This document shows, in pieces, positions 11,301-21,404 of a stretch of 36,855 nucleotides of DNA. A program made the position numbers and the translations under genes. The notes under the pieces are model-generated. The model made no database searches and was not told where the DNA came from. It saw nothing but the letters and a program-made list of their open reading frames with translations. The DNA lies in the NCBI GenBank assembly GCA_015501075.1, contig JADNYJ010000319.1, positions 1-36,855 on the forward strand, written 5' to 3'. The DNA comes from Gymnopilus junonius (lineage: Eukaryota > Basidiomycota > Agaricomycetes > Agaricales > Galerinaceae). How positions within the stretch are numbered: the stretch's first letter is position 1; every line of letters begins with the position of its first letter.

Positions 11301-13111
11301 CTAACCAATTGAGTCTAAGTTACATTTTCTGAAGGTTGTCATTGCCTTCTTGATCTTTTCCACCCTGATATCTAATGTTTTGTAAAGGGCCATATCCTGT
11401 GGATGAACATTGAAGCCAGTAGTAGTCATAGATTGTGGTTGATATGATAAGAGGGTGAGCAAATTGCAAGAAGAGAGGTGAGCAAATTGAGAAACATTGA
11501 ATGACATGGTCTTTGTGGGTCTGGATGTAAATTGTCAGCTGTGGCTGTACTTGAAAACTTGCACTGCAGTCCTTGAGAGAGCACAAATATTGGAGGTGGT
11601 TGCTACTGCCTGAGTTTTTTCCACCAGTCCTTTCATACAAGGCAAGGACTACCAGTAAGAAATGTGTCAATTAAACTCCAGTGAAAATGATAGTCAACTT
11701 TACCTTTGCCAATCTGTATCCTATCATCAACAATAACAAAGATATAGTCACCCTTACTGTTATGACTTTGATGGTAGAACCTAATCTGATAAGATAAGGT
11801 CTAATGTAGTGGTCATAGAGGTCAGTTCAATAAAGTCCACTTAGGTATTGTCTTCAACAGAAGAATGCCTAAGTGGTTCAAGTTTGCTCTGGTTGTTACA
11901 AGAGAGTATATTCTCAAGAACAAGCTAAAGTACAATGTAGACTAGCTATGGTTTATATACTATTTAGGGTTGATAATAATATAAATGAAATGACAACAAA
12001 ACAAGGGGAATCAGAAAGGGGTGATCATCACAGAGACGATACAAGAGGGGTGATGATCAGAAAGGGATGATTGTCTACATATACAAGTAAGGGAGAATGA
12101 TCATCTTTGAGAGCAAAGATGATCATGATGGAAACTATATAAATAGCAAAACAGTTGATAAATGATAAGGAAAAAGGGATGGGCAATAAGATAAGAGGGA
12201 AAATGGGGGATTGTAACACTTACCAAGAAGCCTGTTCAGTGTGACTCATGCCATTGACAGGTAATCAAGTGCAGGGACCTTTGATGCAATAAAAACCTGG
12301 TGCCACCTTTGAATATCCTGTTAAGTAGTCCGGAACATTGAGTCTTGATATATTTCAGAGAAAGGTGATCTAAGGAGAGACACCTTCACAGCTTGGGATG
12401 TTGCAACAGCAATGGCATTGGCAGTATTACTGGATGTAACCTCTTCACTGCCAGTCTGCCCACCTTTTGTGGCCTGCTCCCAGCATGCTTTTTGTATTGC
12501 ACCAGTCCCAATTGCCTTATCTTCTTGACTCTCCTTCAAGGCCTGGTGAAAGTGGCAGATAAGCTTCATCCGAAGTGTATTCTTTGACCTGTTCATGGTG
12601 GCCAAATCTGTATCATGAACTGTATGAACACATTTCTTTGCTTGATGCATTTCATGCTCCTGTCACATAGCCACCAGTGCAGCAAAGTCAAGATCATCAA
12701 AGGTGACAGAACCAGCTCCAAGAGGCCAGCTTTCATCATCACCCAATACAAGGTTTTTGAGCTGAAGGGAGGTATCATGTATACATGAGGATTCCTCTTG
12801 AATAAGGTCTTCATTCTCATCCTTGTTAGAGTCTTCAGATACCAAAGTTTGACTAGTATCCAATGAAGTTAGAACCATACCAGGGCATAATTAGAATTGA
12901 AGTACTTGCACTCTAATCATGTCATCAGCAGTGATAGCAAATGCAGTGGCTGTAAAATTTGAAATGGCAACTTCTTGAGCATTGGTGCACAAGAGGGTAG
13001 GATCTTCCTCATGGTCAATTAAACTTTGAAGCTCTTGTGCCTTGGAGATGCTCTCATTGTCATCCAATAAGACAGACTGGACATTGTCTTCATCTTTGTC
13101 ATGCAAGCCAG
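11301..13111 (-). pseudogene. 3' part of a decayed transposon-like gene (split by Copia)
   Basis: On the minus strand one frame continues from the splice acceptor at 13112 (exon starts CT GGC TTG CAT GAC) to 12321, broken only by TAA at 12893 and TGA at 12665. It encodes acidic segments (LHDKDEDNVQSVLLDDNE; DENEDLIQEESS) and an Ala/Gln-rich helix region (HQALKESQEDKAIGTGAIQK). After a gap, 11670-11301 carries a C-terminal block with ALYERTGGKNS and MALYKTLDIRVEKIKKAM in shifted frames. The order and the rejoined splice site tie it to the relic at 20264-21402. I recognise it only as a multi-copy Agaricomycete protein family and do not assign a function. Confidence 0.5.
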
Positions 13112-13114
13112 CTG
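13110..13114. repeat. Target site duplication AGCTG, left copy
   Basis: AGCTG immediately precedes the 5' LTR and is repeated at 20181-20185 right after the 3' LTR. Five base pairs is the usual Copia duplication length. The site is also the acceptor of an intron on the minus strand (CAG/CT). Confidence 0.92.
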
Positions 13115-13545
13115 TGTTGACATGATAAGTGTCCATGTGACTACATCACATGACTCACATGACACGCATGATCAGATGCATCTATATGTGACTAGATCCA
13201 GTGATGACAGAGTATTACAGTCATCTTATATGACTAAAACATGTGATCACTTAGTGAGTGTATTACTCATCTTATGAGTAGATATTAGTAATTACATAGT
13301 AATTAGCTGAGTAATTGCCTTATGCATTACTCATATGTAGTTAGTCACTGCATGTCCTGTAGGTATATAAGGACGCTCTAAACAGTGTCCTAATCCAAGT
13401 AATTTGTACTTCTGTAGTAGCCTAAGTAGTCACCTTAGCACTAGCCTCTTACAACCCAGGTAAGATAGTAGTTACAATGATACTATGCAGAGTGCATCGT
13501 GCATGCAGTGTTTATCACTGTATGTGCACTATTTGCTGCTCAATA
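13115..13545 (+). repeat. 5' LTR of Copia element
   Basis: Begins TGTTGACATGATAAG and ends GCTGCTCAATA; the termini form an imperfect inverted repeat (TGTTGA/TCAATA). TATATAA at 13364-13370 is the likely U3 promoter. An AT-rich tract with repeated TAATTAC/ATTACTC blocks precedes it. Confidence 0.93.
13364..13370 (+). promoter_or_regulatory. LTR TATA box
   Basis: TATATAA sits 250 bp into the 5' LTR and is conserved at 19999-20005 in the 3' LTR and in the minus-strand copy. Transcription would start a short way downstream, which would define the U3/R boundary. Position and conservation are seen; function is inferred. Confidence 0.6.
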
Positions 13546-13547
13546 GG

Positions 13548-13557
13548 TTATGGGCCC
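13548..13557 (+). promoter_or_regulatory. Primer binding site (half initiator tRNA-Met)
   Basis: TTATGGGCCC starts two bases after the LTR. It is complementary to the region GGGCCCATAA around the CAT anticodon of eukaryotic initiator tRNA-Met, the site used by Copia-type elements that prime from a tRNA fragment ending in the anticodon arm. Confidence 0.75.
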
Positions 13558-13976
13558 CGATAGCAAAGCATGCTGTTCGTCATTGGCAGAACCTGCTTGA
13601 CATTGAGTTCGCCTTAGGGCAGAACCTGTCCAGCATTGTTCGCCATTGTGCAGAACCTGCTTAGCATCGGTCTGTAGCTTACTTCTACCTGGGAAGATAG
13701 TTTGCCATTAGGCAGAACATCAACCACAGCTGTTCGTCGCTAGACAGAATGCTCTCCACAATTGTTCACTACCATGCGCAACATTGTATAGGGCCTTGTC
13801 ATGTGGGCCCGGACATCTGTCACTGTCTGGACAAATTGCCCTTAAGGGGTTAATTCCATGTCTGGCACAGGTATTTTTAGCAGTGCTTTCCTTATTTAGC
13901 ACGCTTTTACACACCTGTCACTGACACAACCCAGCTCTTTTCTTAACAGAAATTCCAACATCCAAACAACTCAACA

Positions 13977-15110
13977 ATGTCTTCCATCAAAAACACCACT
14001 TCCATCTCCTTCACCGCCTCTGACCTTCCTAAATTCGATGGTCATCACTACCACCAATGGGCATCAAAGATGGAGGCTGTCATCCTCCATATGGACGTTA
14101 AAGCCATCCTTGAAGGAACCCTTACTGCTCCTCCAGAGCAAGCAATTAAGGAACCCGATTTCCACTGGCACTTGTGCCACTGACACCACTCCTGCCACCG
14201 GGCCTGCCCAGGGTGATATCATCCTGTACAATGCCCGCTTCTCTCGATGGACTGCTGCCAAAGAAGTATACCACTGCAAATTGGAGAGTTACAACTCCAA
14301 GAATGCCAAGGTGCTTGGCCTTTTGGCCATGTGCCTCGATACTGGTATATGGGACCAGGTTAAAACCCTGTCTGCAGCTGAAGCATGGGATTGGATCAAG
14401 ATGAAGTACTCCAAGGAGATGTTCTGTCGAGACCCTCGAGGACTTTAGGGTCCTTATGAATCTCAAGATCGATCTCTCTGATCCCAACCCCTAGCTCACC
14501 AAATTCCATTATCACTATGGCCATCTCCCGCTTGCTGCACAAGCAACGGGCTCCTCACAAATGGTACCCATGGTCTCTGAAGCCATGGCATGCCTGATTC
14601 TGCTCATGAATCTTCCACTTGCCATGAATGTCACATTGCAAGAGTCCATTTATCAATGAATGATGGAAGATTTCACCGGCAATATACAGTACCAGAAATG
14701 GCACTGAAAGACCTCTTTGAAAGCATTTGCACCACATGGGCTGCCCGATTTGGGCACCTTAAGGCACATGAGCAACCCAAGCATGGCACATGCTACGTGC
14801 CCAAGCAGCTCAACCCGCCTAAGGATAGCCGGCCCAAAAACCAACAGGCTAGCAATGCGAATGCACAGCGCAATACTGCGATCAAAGGAAAAGGTCCCGA
14901 ACCATGCCACTCTGATCAGCAGAACACTGGTAACCCCAGCAGTTCACAGAAAAAAGAGTACCCTAAGAGGAAACCCCACTGCTCTGGCTTCAAACTGAAG
15001 TCAGTGTGCTTTGTTGAGGACTCCGATGCAGAGCCTTTTATGCTTGCATCATCAGTGCATTTCCTGCCACTAGAGAAATCACGCCCAGTCCCCACTACTC
15101 ATAATGTAAT
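13977..15110 (+). pseudogene. gag: Copia Gag (frameshifted)
   Basis: The start is ATG at 13977 (MSSIKNTTSISFTASDLPKF), parallel to the minus-strand copy. The frame shifts near 14160 (one-base indel in the Pro-rich stretch), near 14425 (at SKEM/VETLEDF, the same place as the other copy) and near 14685. Stops are TAG at 14493 and TGA at 14658. The Gag core (YHQWASKMEAVI; CLDTGIWDQVKTLSAAEAWD) and the Lys-rich tail (KKEYPKRKPHCSGF) are recognisable. No zinc knuckle is seen. Confidence 0.8.
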
Positions 15111-16297
15111 TGAGGTTAGTAGGAGAGGTACTATTACCTCTCACAAAGTCCACGAAGGTGCCTGGAAGAACCCCACTCAGGGAATGGTGCCATACCCCTC
15201 TTTTAGGAAATTGCAGGACCTCATGTCTTGGATCAGGGTTACCCCGACTATTGCCACCTTGAGTAGATTCGAGGAAGTCGCCCTTAATATGGGCACAAGT
15301 AGGATTGCCGAGAATGTGGGAATGAGTAGCACTGTGCATATGCACAGTAGCACCACCACAGAGAATGTTGCATCGGGGTCGTCGATGACGACCAAGATCT
15401 ATAATGATCTCTTTGGTCCTGAGCCCTATCAGGTGCTGACCCCAGACCCTTCTCTAATGGCAGTTGATTCCAAACTGCTTATGGTGGAAGATTGGAATCA
15501 GATGCATGGGGTAGTGTCACAAGGTGATCTCACCTATGTGGATGATGATGAGGAGTATATCTCCTTTGGGGAAGAAGATGTTCTGCTGCCACTGCCGATC
15601 GGTGAGTCCCTACATCTTGGATCGCACTATATTGGTGCTGATAGCAACATTGTCAATAAAACGGATCAACAGACCTGGGACAACATGTACAAGATGATGC
15701 GGGATTCGGACCCAATCTCCTATGAGGATGAGATCAAGCAGAATCATAGCGATTCAGTGCTCCTCCCTCATCTGGACTGGCAAGTACCTTCTTGTTCACA
15801 TATTGACAAGATACTAACTGATCAACCCACAGGTATTAATACGCTGTATGGGGTAGATAGTAAATTAAATTTATTTACTATCTACAATATATATCTTGAT
15901 CACATTGTCTCTTGTGTGAACTGTAAGGGAAAGGAACACGAAAAGATGTTTGAGGAATGGCTTGTAGATTCCGGAGCATCCATACATTTTTCTGGACAAA
16001 TCTCTGACTTCTCGGAACTTACCAAATTTCCAAGCAAAGAAAGACCAAAGGTCCAAACTGCTAAGGCATAGCCTTTGTCGATGGATTTGGTACTGTTTTT
16101 ATTAAAACAGAAGTTACCAATAAAGATAATACTGTGACGCATGAAACATTGTGACTTCATCCAGTATTCTACATGCCTGATGTGACTGTACGACTTCTGT
16201 CATGGGTCAAATCCTCAGTGCAAACAATATTGTATTAGGTGATTCATGATCACTTAATTTCATATCCAAAGAGAATAGCCACACCATTTTAAATGCA
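15111..16297 (+). pseudogene. Copia protease region
   Basis: The aspartic protease signature WLVDSGASIHFS lies near 15960 within a frame open from 14590 to 16071. The family uses DSGA as the catalytic aspartate loop. After 16069 the frame shifts by one base (TAKA to IAFVDGFGTVFIK) and shows TGA at 16153 (ETL*LHPVFYMPDV). The preceding stretch (15111-15800) is an acidic linker of unknown role. Confidence 0.8.
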
Positions 16298-17848
16298 TTG
16301 CCGAAGCATTCTCATCATGACACTATGTTTTGGGTTAAGTCGCAGATCATCTCTGGAAAGAACTTGATCGCAATGGAATTGGTACATGCTGAAGATTATG
16401 ATCTATGGCATAGACAACTTGGACACCCTTCCACTCAAGTGTTTGAGAAGTTTAAGGCTAATTCCGAAAACTTCCCATCTATTAAAGTCCCGAAGGATGC
16501 CAGCATATGCGAAGGTTGCACAAAAGGAAAGATGCATTCACGCTCTTTCCCAGACAATGTCAAATGTGCAACCAGACCATTCCAGCATATCCATTCAGAC
16601 CTTAAGGAGTATCCAGTGATTTCATATCACTGGTACAAATATTTCATTTCCTTTATTGATGATCACACATCAAATACTTGGGTCATGCTCCTCAAACAAA
16701 AGAGTGATGCGAAAGATGCTACCAGGCAATTTTTAGCCATGGTAAAAACCAAGTATAATGCCAAAGTCGAAGAGTGGATGAGTGACAATGGCAGTGAATA
16801 CATCGATAAGGAATACTTAGAAATCCTTAAGGATCTTGGGATTGAGATCCAAAGAAGCGTACCTCATCAGCCCCAAATGAATGGTAGAGCTGAACATTTC
16901 AATTGGACTTTAGATGAGAAAGGCGAGTCTATGCACCTATTAGCCTGTCTCCCTGACAGCTGGTGGGAGTTTTGCATGATACATGCAGTCTATTTATACA
17001 ATAGAACTCCTGTGCATCGACTCGACTGGAAATCTTCATTTGAATTAATCAATGGAGAAAAGCCTGATTTGTCACACCTATGGGTGTTAGGATGTGGGGC
17101 ATATGTGTTCCTTCCAAAGGATACACGGGCAAATAAACTTTCACCCAAATCCGAGTTGATGATATTCCTCAGATATCGTGGACATCCTTCTAATATGATG
17201 TTCATGCGAAGCCCCAACAATGTTCTATTCATAGCTGCCATGGCACTTTTTGATGAACATTTGTTTCCTAAATGCCAAAAGGCTAGAGTACCACTGCTTA
17301 CCCAAATACATAAGTGCACCTCCCCAGAGGAACCTGTTTCAGAAGTGGAGGACAGTGATTCTCACGATGGTGATGAACCGTCCTATAGACCACCCCCAAA
17401 TAATCCGTCAAGTGAGACTGAGGTACCTCATGATGACAAGCCACCCAGGACTCCACCTCCCAAGTCACCAGCAGATACTCATCCAAGTATGCCTTCTACT
17501 CCTAGGCAAGGACTGAGATCTAATCTCCCACCACCTGCACTGCAGAAACCCCATGCCGGTCCATCAGGGGGAGCTGCCGGTGATGCTCCAAGAAGGAGCA
17601 CTCATGAGAGTAAAAGTACACAAAAAGAAGGGAACGTATACCCTCCTGGTACAGCCACTGATAGAGATCACCAGTGTAAATTAGACATAACCGGATCCAC
17701 TCCAAATTTGTCTATGGCCTCTAGTGACCATGTGGCTGAGTACCTGTACAATCCCAATCTGGGAGCAGAAGGGGGAGCACATTGGCATGCCTATTTGCTT
17801 TCTAAGGCAATTTCCGATAGTGCACTTCCAGATCCATTGAACATCTGA
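16298..17848 (+). pseudogene. Copia integrase
   Basis: An open frame of 516 codons. The N-terminal zinc-binding domain shows HRQLGHPS then CEGCTKGK (HHCC pattern). The catalytic triad is visible: Asp in HSDLKEYP, Asp in MSDNGSEY, Glu in NGRAEHFNWTLD. A C-terminal domain (GCGAYVFLPKDTRANKLSPK) precedes a Pro/Ser-rich linker. The original polyprotein continued past the TGA at 17846, which fits a mutated CGA. Confidence 0.88.
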
Positions 17849-18669
17849 AATTGGACTAGTAAAGATCTTAGATGGCTACCTGCCGATCAACAACAGGAAT
17901 GGCACAAGGCTCAATTCGAAGAATTAGAGGCCCTTCATAAATGAAAAGTTTATGAGCTTGCTGACCTACCTCCAGGCCGAAAGGCCATCAAAAATCATTG
18001 GGTTTTCAATATTAAGTCCGATGGATGTAAAAAAGCCCGTCTAGTTGCCAAGGGATTTTCCCAAATAGAAGGCCTAGACTATGACAAGATCTTCTCACCA
18101 GTTGTCCAGTTTGAGTCGGTCCAAACAATCTTAGCCTTAGCAACACTTGAGAAATGGCGTATAGAGTCCCTTGACATCAAATCAGCTTTCCTATATGGGA
18201 AACTTGACGAGGAGATATATATGGAACAGCCTGATGGCTTTACCATAAAGGGACAAGAGAAGAAAGTACTCTGCCTACTCAAAGCAATCTATAGGCTAAA
18301 ACAAGCCACACGTGCATGGTGGTCTGAACTTGATTGCTCCCTTAAAGAGCTCGGTTTCACACACCTGTATGCTGATGCTGGCATATTTGTCACAAGACAT
18401 AGCGATGGGACCCTTGTCATTATGTTGGCATATGTTGACGACATTATCGTCACAGGTCCTAACACTGAGTTAGTCTGACAAAAGAAGCAGTTATTTATGA
18501 CTGCATGGGAATGTCGAGACCTAGGTGTATGTCAGGAGTTTCTCCACATGAGAATCAGGTACATAAAAGGCAAGACCTACATCGATCAAATGCCGTACCT
18601 TAATAAGATTCTTACATGCTTCGGAATGACGAATGCAAAAGCGGCACAGACTCCATTACCTACCAGGTA
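17849..18669 (+). pseudogene. Copia reverse transcriptase, N-terminal part
   Basis: In the same frame as the integrase. Copia RT blocks are readable: KARLVAKGFSQIEGLDYDKIF, SLDIKSAFLYGKLDEEIYM, LLKAIYRLKQATRAWWSEL and the catalytic LAYVDDIIV at about 18430. Stops TGA at 17846, 17946 and 18476 interrupt it. At 18668 the frame is cut by a MITE inserted in the codons for TPLPTRY. Confidence 0.9.
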
Positions 18670-18904
18670 CTGTACTAAAATGTTCAATTCAACAAGTCAT
18701 GCGTCACAGGCCTCCCTAAAATGACGAAATTTGGCAGCGGTCATGCCAAAATCCTCAAAAAATCGCCCGGAACGGGCTTCCAGAGCCCAAATTCACTTAC
18801 AAATCCATCAAAAACGTCCAAATTTGGTAATCTGATGAAATGAAAAAGTGGTTTGGTCGGTCACAGGTCGGAGGGGGTGTCGAATTGAATGTTTTAGTAC
18901 AGTA
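18668..18904. mobile_element. MITE inserted in the Copia reverse transcriptase (TA target duplication)
   Basis: The element spans 18670-18902 (233 bp) and is flanked by TA at 18668-18669 and 18903-18904. Terminal inverted repeats are CTGTACTAAAATGTTCAATT at the left and its complement with CA instead of TG at positions 12-13 on the right (20 of 22 match). Removing it plus one TA rejoins the RT frame exactly (AGG TAT AAG CCA, RYKP). No coding capacity. TA duplication fits the Tc1/mariner-like group; the superfamily is inferred. Confidence 0.92.
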
Positions 18905-19634
18905 TAAGCCAGAACCCTTTACAGGCTCGAGTTCGGCTTCACTTCAGTCAGAGTATCAATCAGTGATTGGTTCCCTGCTATATTTAATGCTAGGAACATG
19001 ACCCGATATAGCCTTTGCTGTAACACAGATGGCTAAGTTCACTGCGAACCCATCTGATGAACATCTGAACTGTGCTAAATATATCATGTGCTACCTTGTT
19101 GGTACGTGCAACTATGCACTTGTGTTCGATGGAAACAGCGATAAAGGCTTGTATGCCTACTGTGATGCCTCATATGGTGATGATAGAACAGAGCCTGATC
19201 GCAAACGACGATCTATGCAGGGATACTTCTTTTCCCTTGCTAGCGGGAGTATCAAATGGCACTCCAAAATGCAGACTCTAGTATCAACATCATCCACAAT
19301 AGCAGAATACATGGCACTCTCTGACTGTGCACGTGACTGTGCATGGTTTAAAATTCTATTCCAAGAACTCGGGATGTCAATCCCATATGTTCCCTTATAT
19401 GGAGATAGTCATGGAGCTATTTTTAACTTGCAAAATCCCATCACCCAAAAGGGGATAAAGCACATTGAAATATGCTACCACTATATCCGGGAACAAATAG
19501 AACTTGGGAACATTAAAATAGAGCATGTCCCTATGGACAAAAATGTTGCCGATATGTTCACCAAGAATCTAGGCCCTACCCTGTTCCTAAAACATAGACA
19601 GGCTCTAGGCATAGAGTTCTATCCCTTAGAATAG
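18905..19634 (+). pseudogene. Copia RT C-terminus and RNase H
   Basis: Continues the RT after the MITE (EYQSVIGSLLYLMLGT, then TGA at 18998 in place of the Arg of the GTRPDIAF block). RNase H motifs follow: CDASYGDD, STIAEYMALSDCARD, DSHGAIFNL and KNVADMFTKNL. The polyprotein stop is TAG at 19632, 107 bp before the polypurine tract. Confidence 0.9.
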
Positions 19635-19740
19635 GATAACTGATGCAATCAGAAGAGATTTAATCTCTTTTTGACCTGTGGATGGATAGTGTTCTGTCCT
19701 CATGTCAGAAACAAGTATGAGCACTAGTGCAACACTACTT

Positions 19741-19749
19741 GAGGGGGAG
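19741..19749 (+). promoter_or_regulatory. Polypurine tract
   Basis: GAGGGGGAG abuts the TGTTGA start of the 3' LTR. It is the typical priming site for plus-strand DNA synthesis in Copia elements. Confidence 0.88.
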
Positions 19750-20180
19750 TGTTGACATGATAAGTGTCCATGTGACTACATCACATGACTCACATGACAT
19801 GTGTGATCAGACACATCTATATGTGACTAGATCCAGTGACGACAGAGTATTACAGTCATCTTATATGACTAAAACATGTGATCACTTAGTGAGCATATTA
19901 CTCATCTTATGAGTAGATATTAGTAATTACATAGTAATTAGCTGAGTAATTGCCTTATGCATTACTCATATGTAGTTAGTCACTGCATGTCCTGTAGGTA
20001 TATAAGGATGCTCTAAACAGCATCCTAATCCAAGTCATTTGTACTTCTGTAGTAGCCTAAGTAGTCACCTTAGCACTAGCCTCTTACAACCCAGGTAAGA
20101 TAGTAGTTACAACGATACTATGCAGAGCACATCGTGCATGCAGTGTTTATTGCTGTATGTGCACTATTTGCTGCTCAATA
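19750..20180 (+). repeat. 3' LTR of Copia element
   Basis: 431 bp, same ends and TATA box (19999-20005) as the 5' LTR. By hand alignment it differs at 17 positions; 16 are transitions and one is a transversion (A/C in AAGTAAT/AAGTCAT). Confidence 0.93.
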
Positions 20181-20185
20181 AGCTG
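20181..20185. repeat. Target site duplication AGCTG, right copy
   Basis: Matches 13110-13114. On the minus strand the copy still reads ...CCAACAG/CT, an intron acceptor. Confidence 0.92.
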
Positions 20186-20263
20186 TTGGATAGAACCAAG
20201 AGTTGATACTAGGAAATTGTGGGCTTGAATATGTGAGATTGTGAAGTTGCTAGGGTCAGATAC

Positions 20264-21402
20264 CTAGAAGACAGATCAAGCTATCACTCTCTGTAGCTGC
20301 TTGCTGGGCAGCATCAGTGATTTCACAATCAGAAGGAAAGGTGGTGAGGCTTAATTCATCCAAACCAGTCATGTCAAAGTATGTATGGTTATATCCAGAT
20401 GCCTGTGCCTTTGGATCTGATGCCTGCTGATGGAGGATCACCTGCCATATCTTTACTTGAAGCTTTGGGATCATGTAGACAAAGTCGAGCATAGTGAAAT
20501 CCTTTACAATTTGTCGAGCTTCTCCAAAAACATGCTCACATGATTCACTGAAGTTCAGCCAAGGTAACAGAGCCCAGATTCCAGAGGTGTGGTCATGATA
20601 AATAAAGACCAGAGAAAGGTATCCTTTGATAATGATGCAGAGAATATCAAGGCCCTCACAAGAAATTAAATATTGGGCTTTGGGGTATTGCATTTTGGCT
20701 TGGAACCTGGTCCATGAATCCAGAAAATAGTGTGCATGAAGCACAAGTTTTACACACTCGAGGTGGCCAATAGATCAGTTTTGGTACATGTCAATGAGTT
20801 CTCCAAAAAGAAAGAGATATACAATTTCTCTGATGTATTCAGGGTGATGGGTTGAGATATGGCATAAGGTCTCTGAAGAAAAGAGACATGTTACTGCATT
20901 ATCATCTTGCCTGTCCAATTTCTCAACATCATGGGTATAAAGTGGGGAGTCTTCCTCCATGGCGATCTCTTGAATATGTGAGTACACAGTGACATAATCA
21001 CCGAGGACCAGGAGACATGCACCAGAAAAAAGATTGTTCCATAAGGTTTTCAATGCATGTTTGGAATCTTGTACCATGCAAACTGGTTGACCTTTAATAA
21101 TAGGAATAATAATTTTGAGGTCAGGTTCTCCAGAATTGGGGTTCTTGATTGAATGTTCAATCTGAGAAGGGGCTGTTGAAGTAAGAATGCACTGTACTGC
21201 ACATTCCACCTCTGTTCCATCACAAGCATACTATACCAATTCGATCAATTCGGCCATCACGTGTCACACCCCATTTTTTCTGACCCCGGATTTAATTTAT
21301 TCTCGATTTTTCTGATTTTCTGAGATTTTTCAAAAATTCAAAAAAGTCACGTGGTGGCCAAATTGATCGAATTGGTACAGTATGAGGAGACTCTGACCCC
21401 AT
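20264..21402 (-). pseudogene. 5' part of the decayed transposon-like gene (split by Copia, hit by a MITE)
   Basis: On the minus strand the frame reads from about 21450 (LSQTILDGLISHGVRV) across the MITE position into SSYACDGTEVECAVQ, then KIIIPIIKGQPVCMVQDSKH, ALKTLWNNLFSGACLLVLGD, LYTHDVEKLDRQDDNAV, and after a TGA at about 20774 (N*SIGHLE, fits CGA) to HVFGEARQIVKDFTMLDFV and DSLICLLG. It ends at donor G/GTATCT (20263). The block HALKT...NN followed by SIGHLE and a CEHVFGEAR motif recalls large cut-and-paste transposase-like proteins, but I cannot name the superfamily with confidence. The pieces at 13111-11301 continue it. Confidence 0.5.
21229..21382. mobile_element. Short MITE with long inverted repeats (TA target duplication)
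   Basis: The element is 21231-21380 (150 bp), flanked by TA at 21229-21230 and 21381-21382. Its arms pair over about 33 bp: CTATACCAATTCGATCAATT then CGGCCATCACGTG at the left, against CTGTACCAATTCGATCAATT then TGGCCACCACGTG on the other strand at the right (mismatches G/A, C/T, T/C only). Removing 152 bp restores a continuous minus-strand frame (SSYACDGTEVE). Confidence 0.9.
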
Positions 21403-21404
21403 GA

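Larger units (their letters stand above)
13115..20180 (+). mobile_element. Complete but decayed Ty1/Copia LTR retrotransposon, 7,066 bp
   Basis: All landmarks are visible: 431-bp LTRs (13115-13545, 19750-20180) with TGTTGA...TCAATA ends, half-initiator-tRNA primer site, gag, protease, integrase, reverse transcriptase and RNase H in Copia order, a GAGGGGGAG polypurine tract, and 5-bp AGCTG duplications. The coding region carries several frameshifts and stops (TGA at 14658, 16153, 17846, 17946, 18476 and 18998; TAG at 14493) plus a 235-bp MITE insertion, so it is not autonomous now. The two LTRs differ at 17 of 431 positions by my hand count. Confidence 0.95.
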
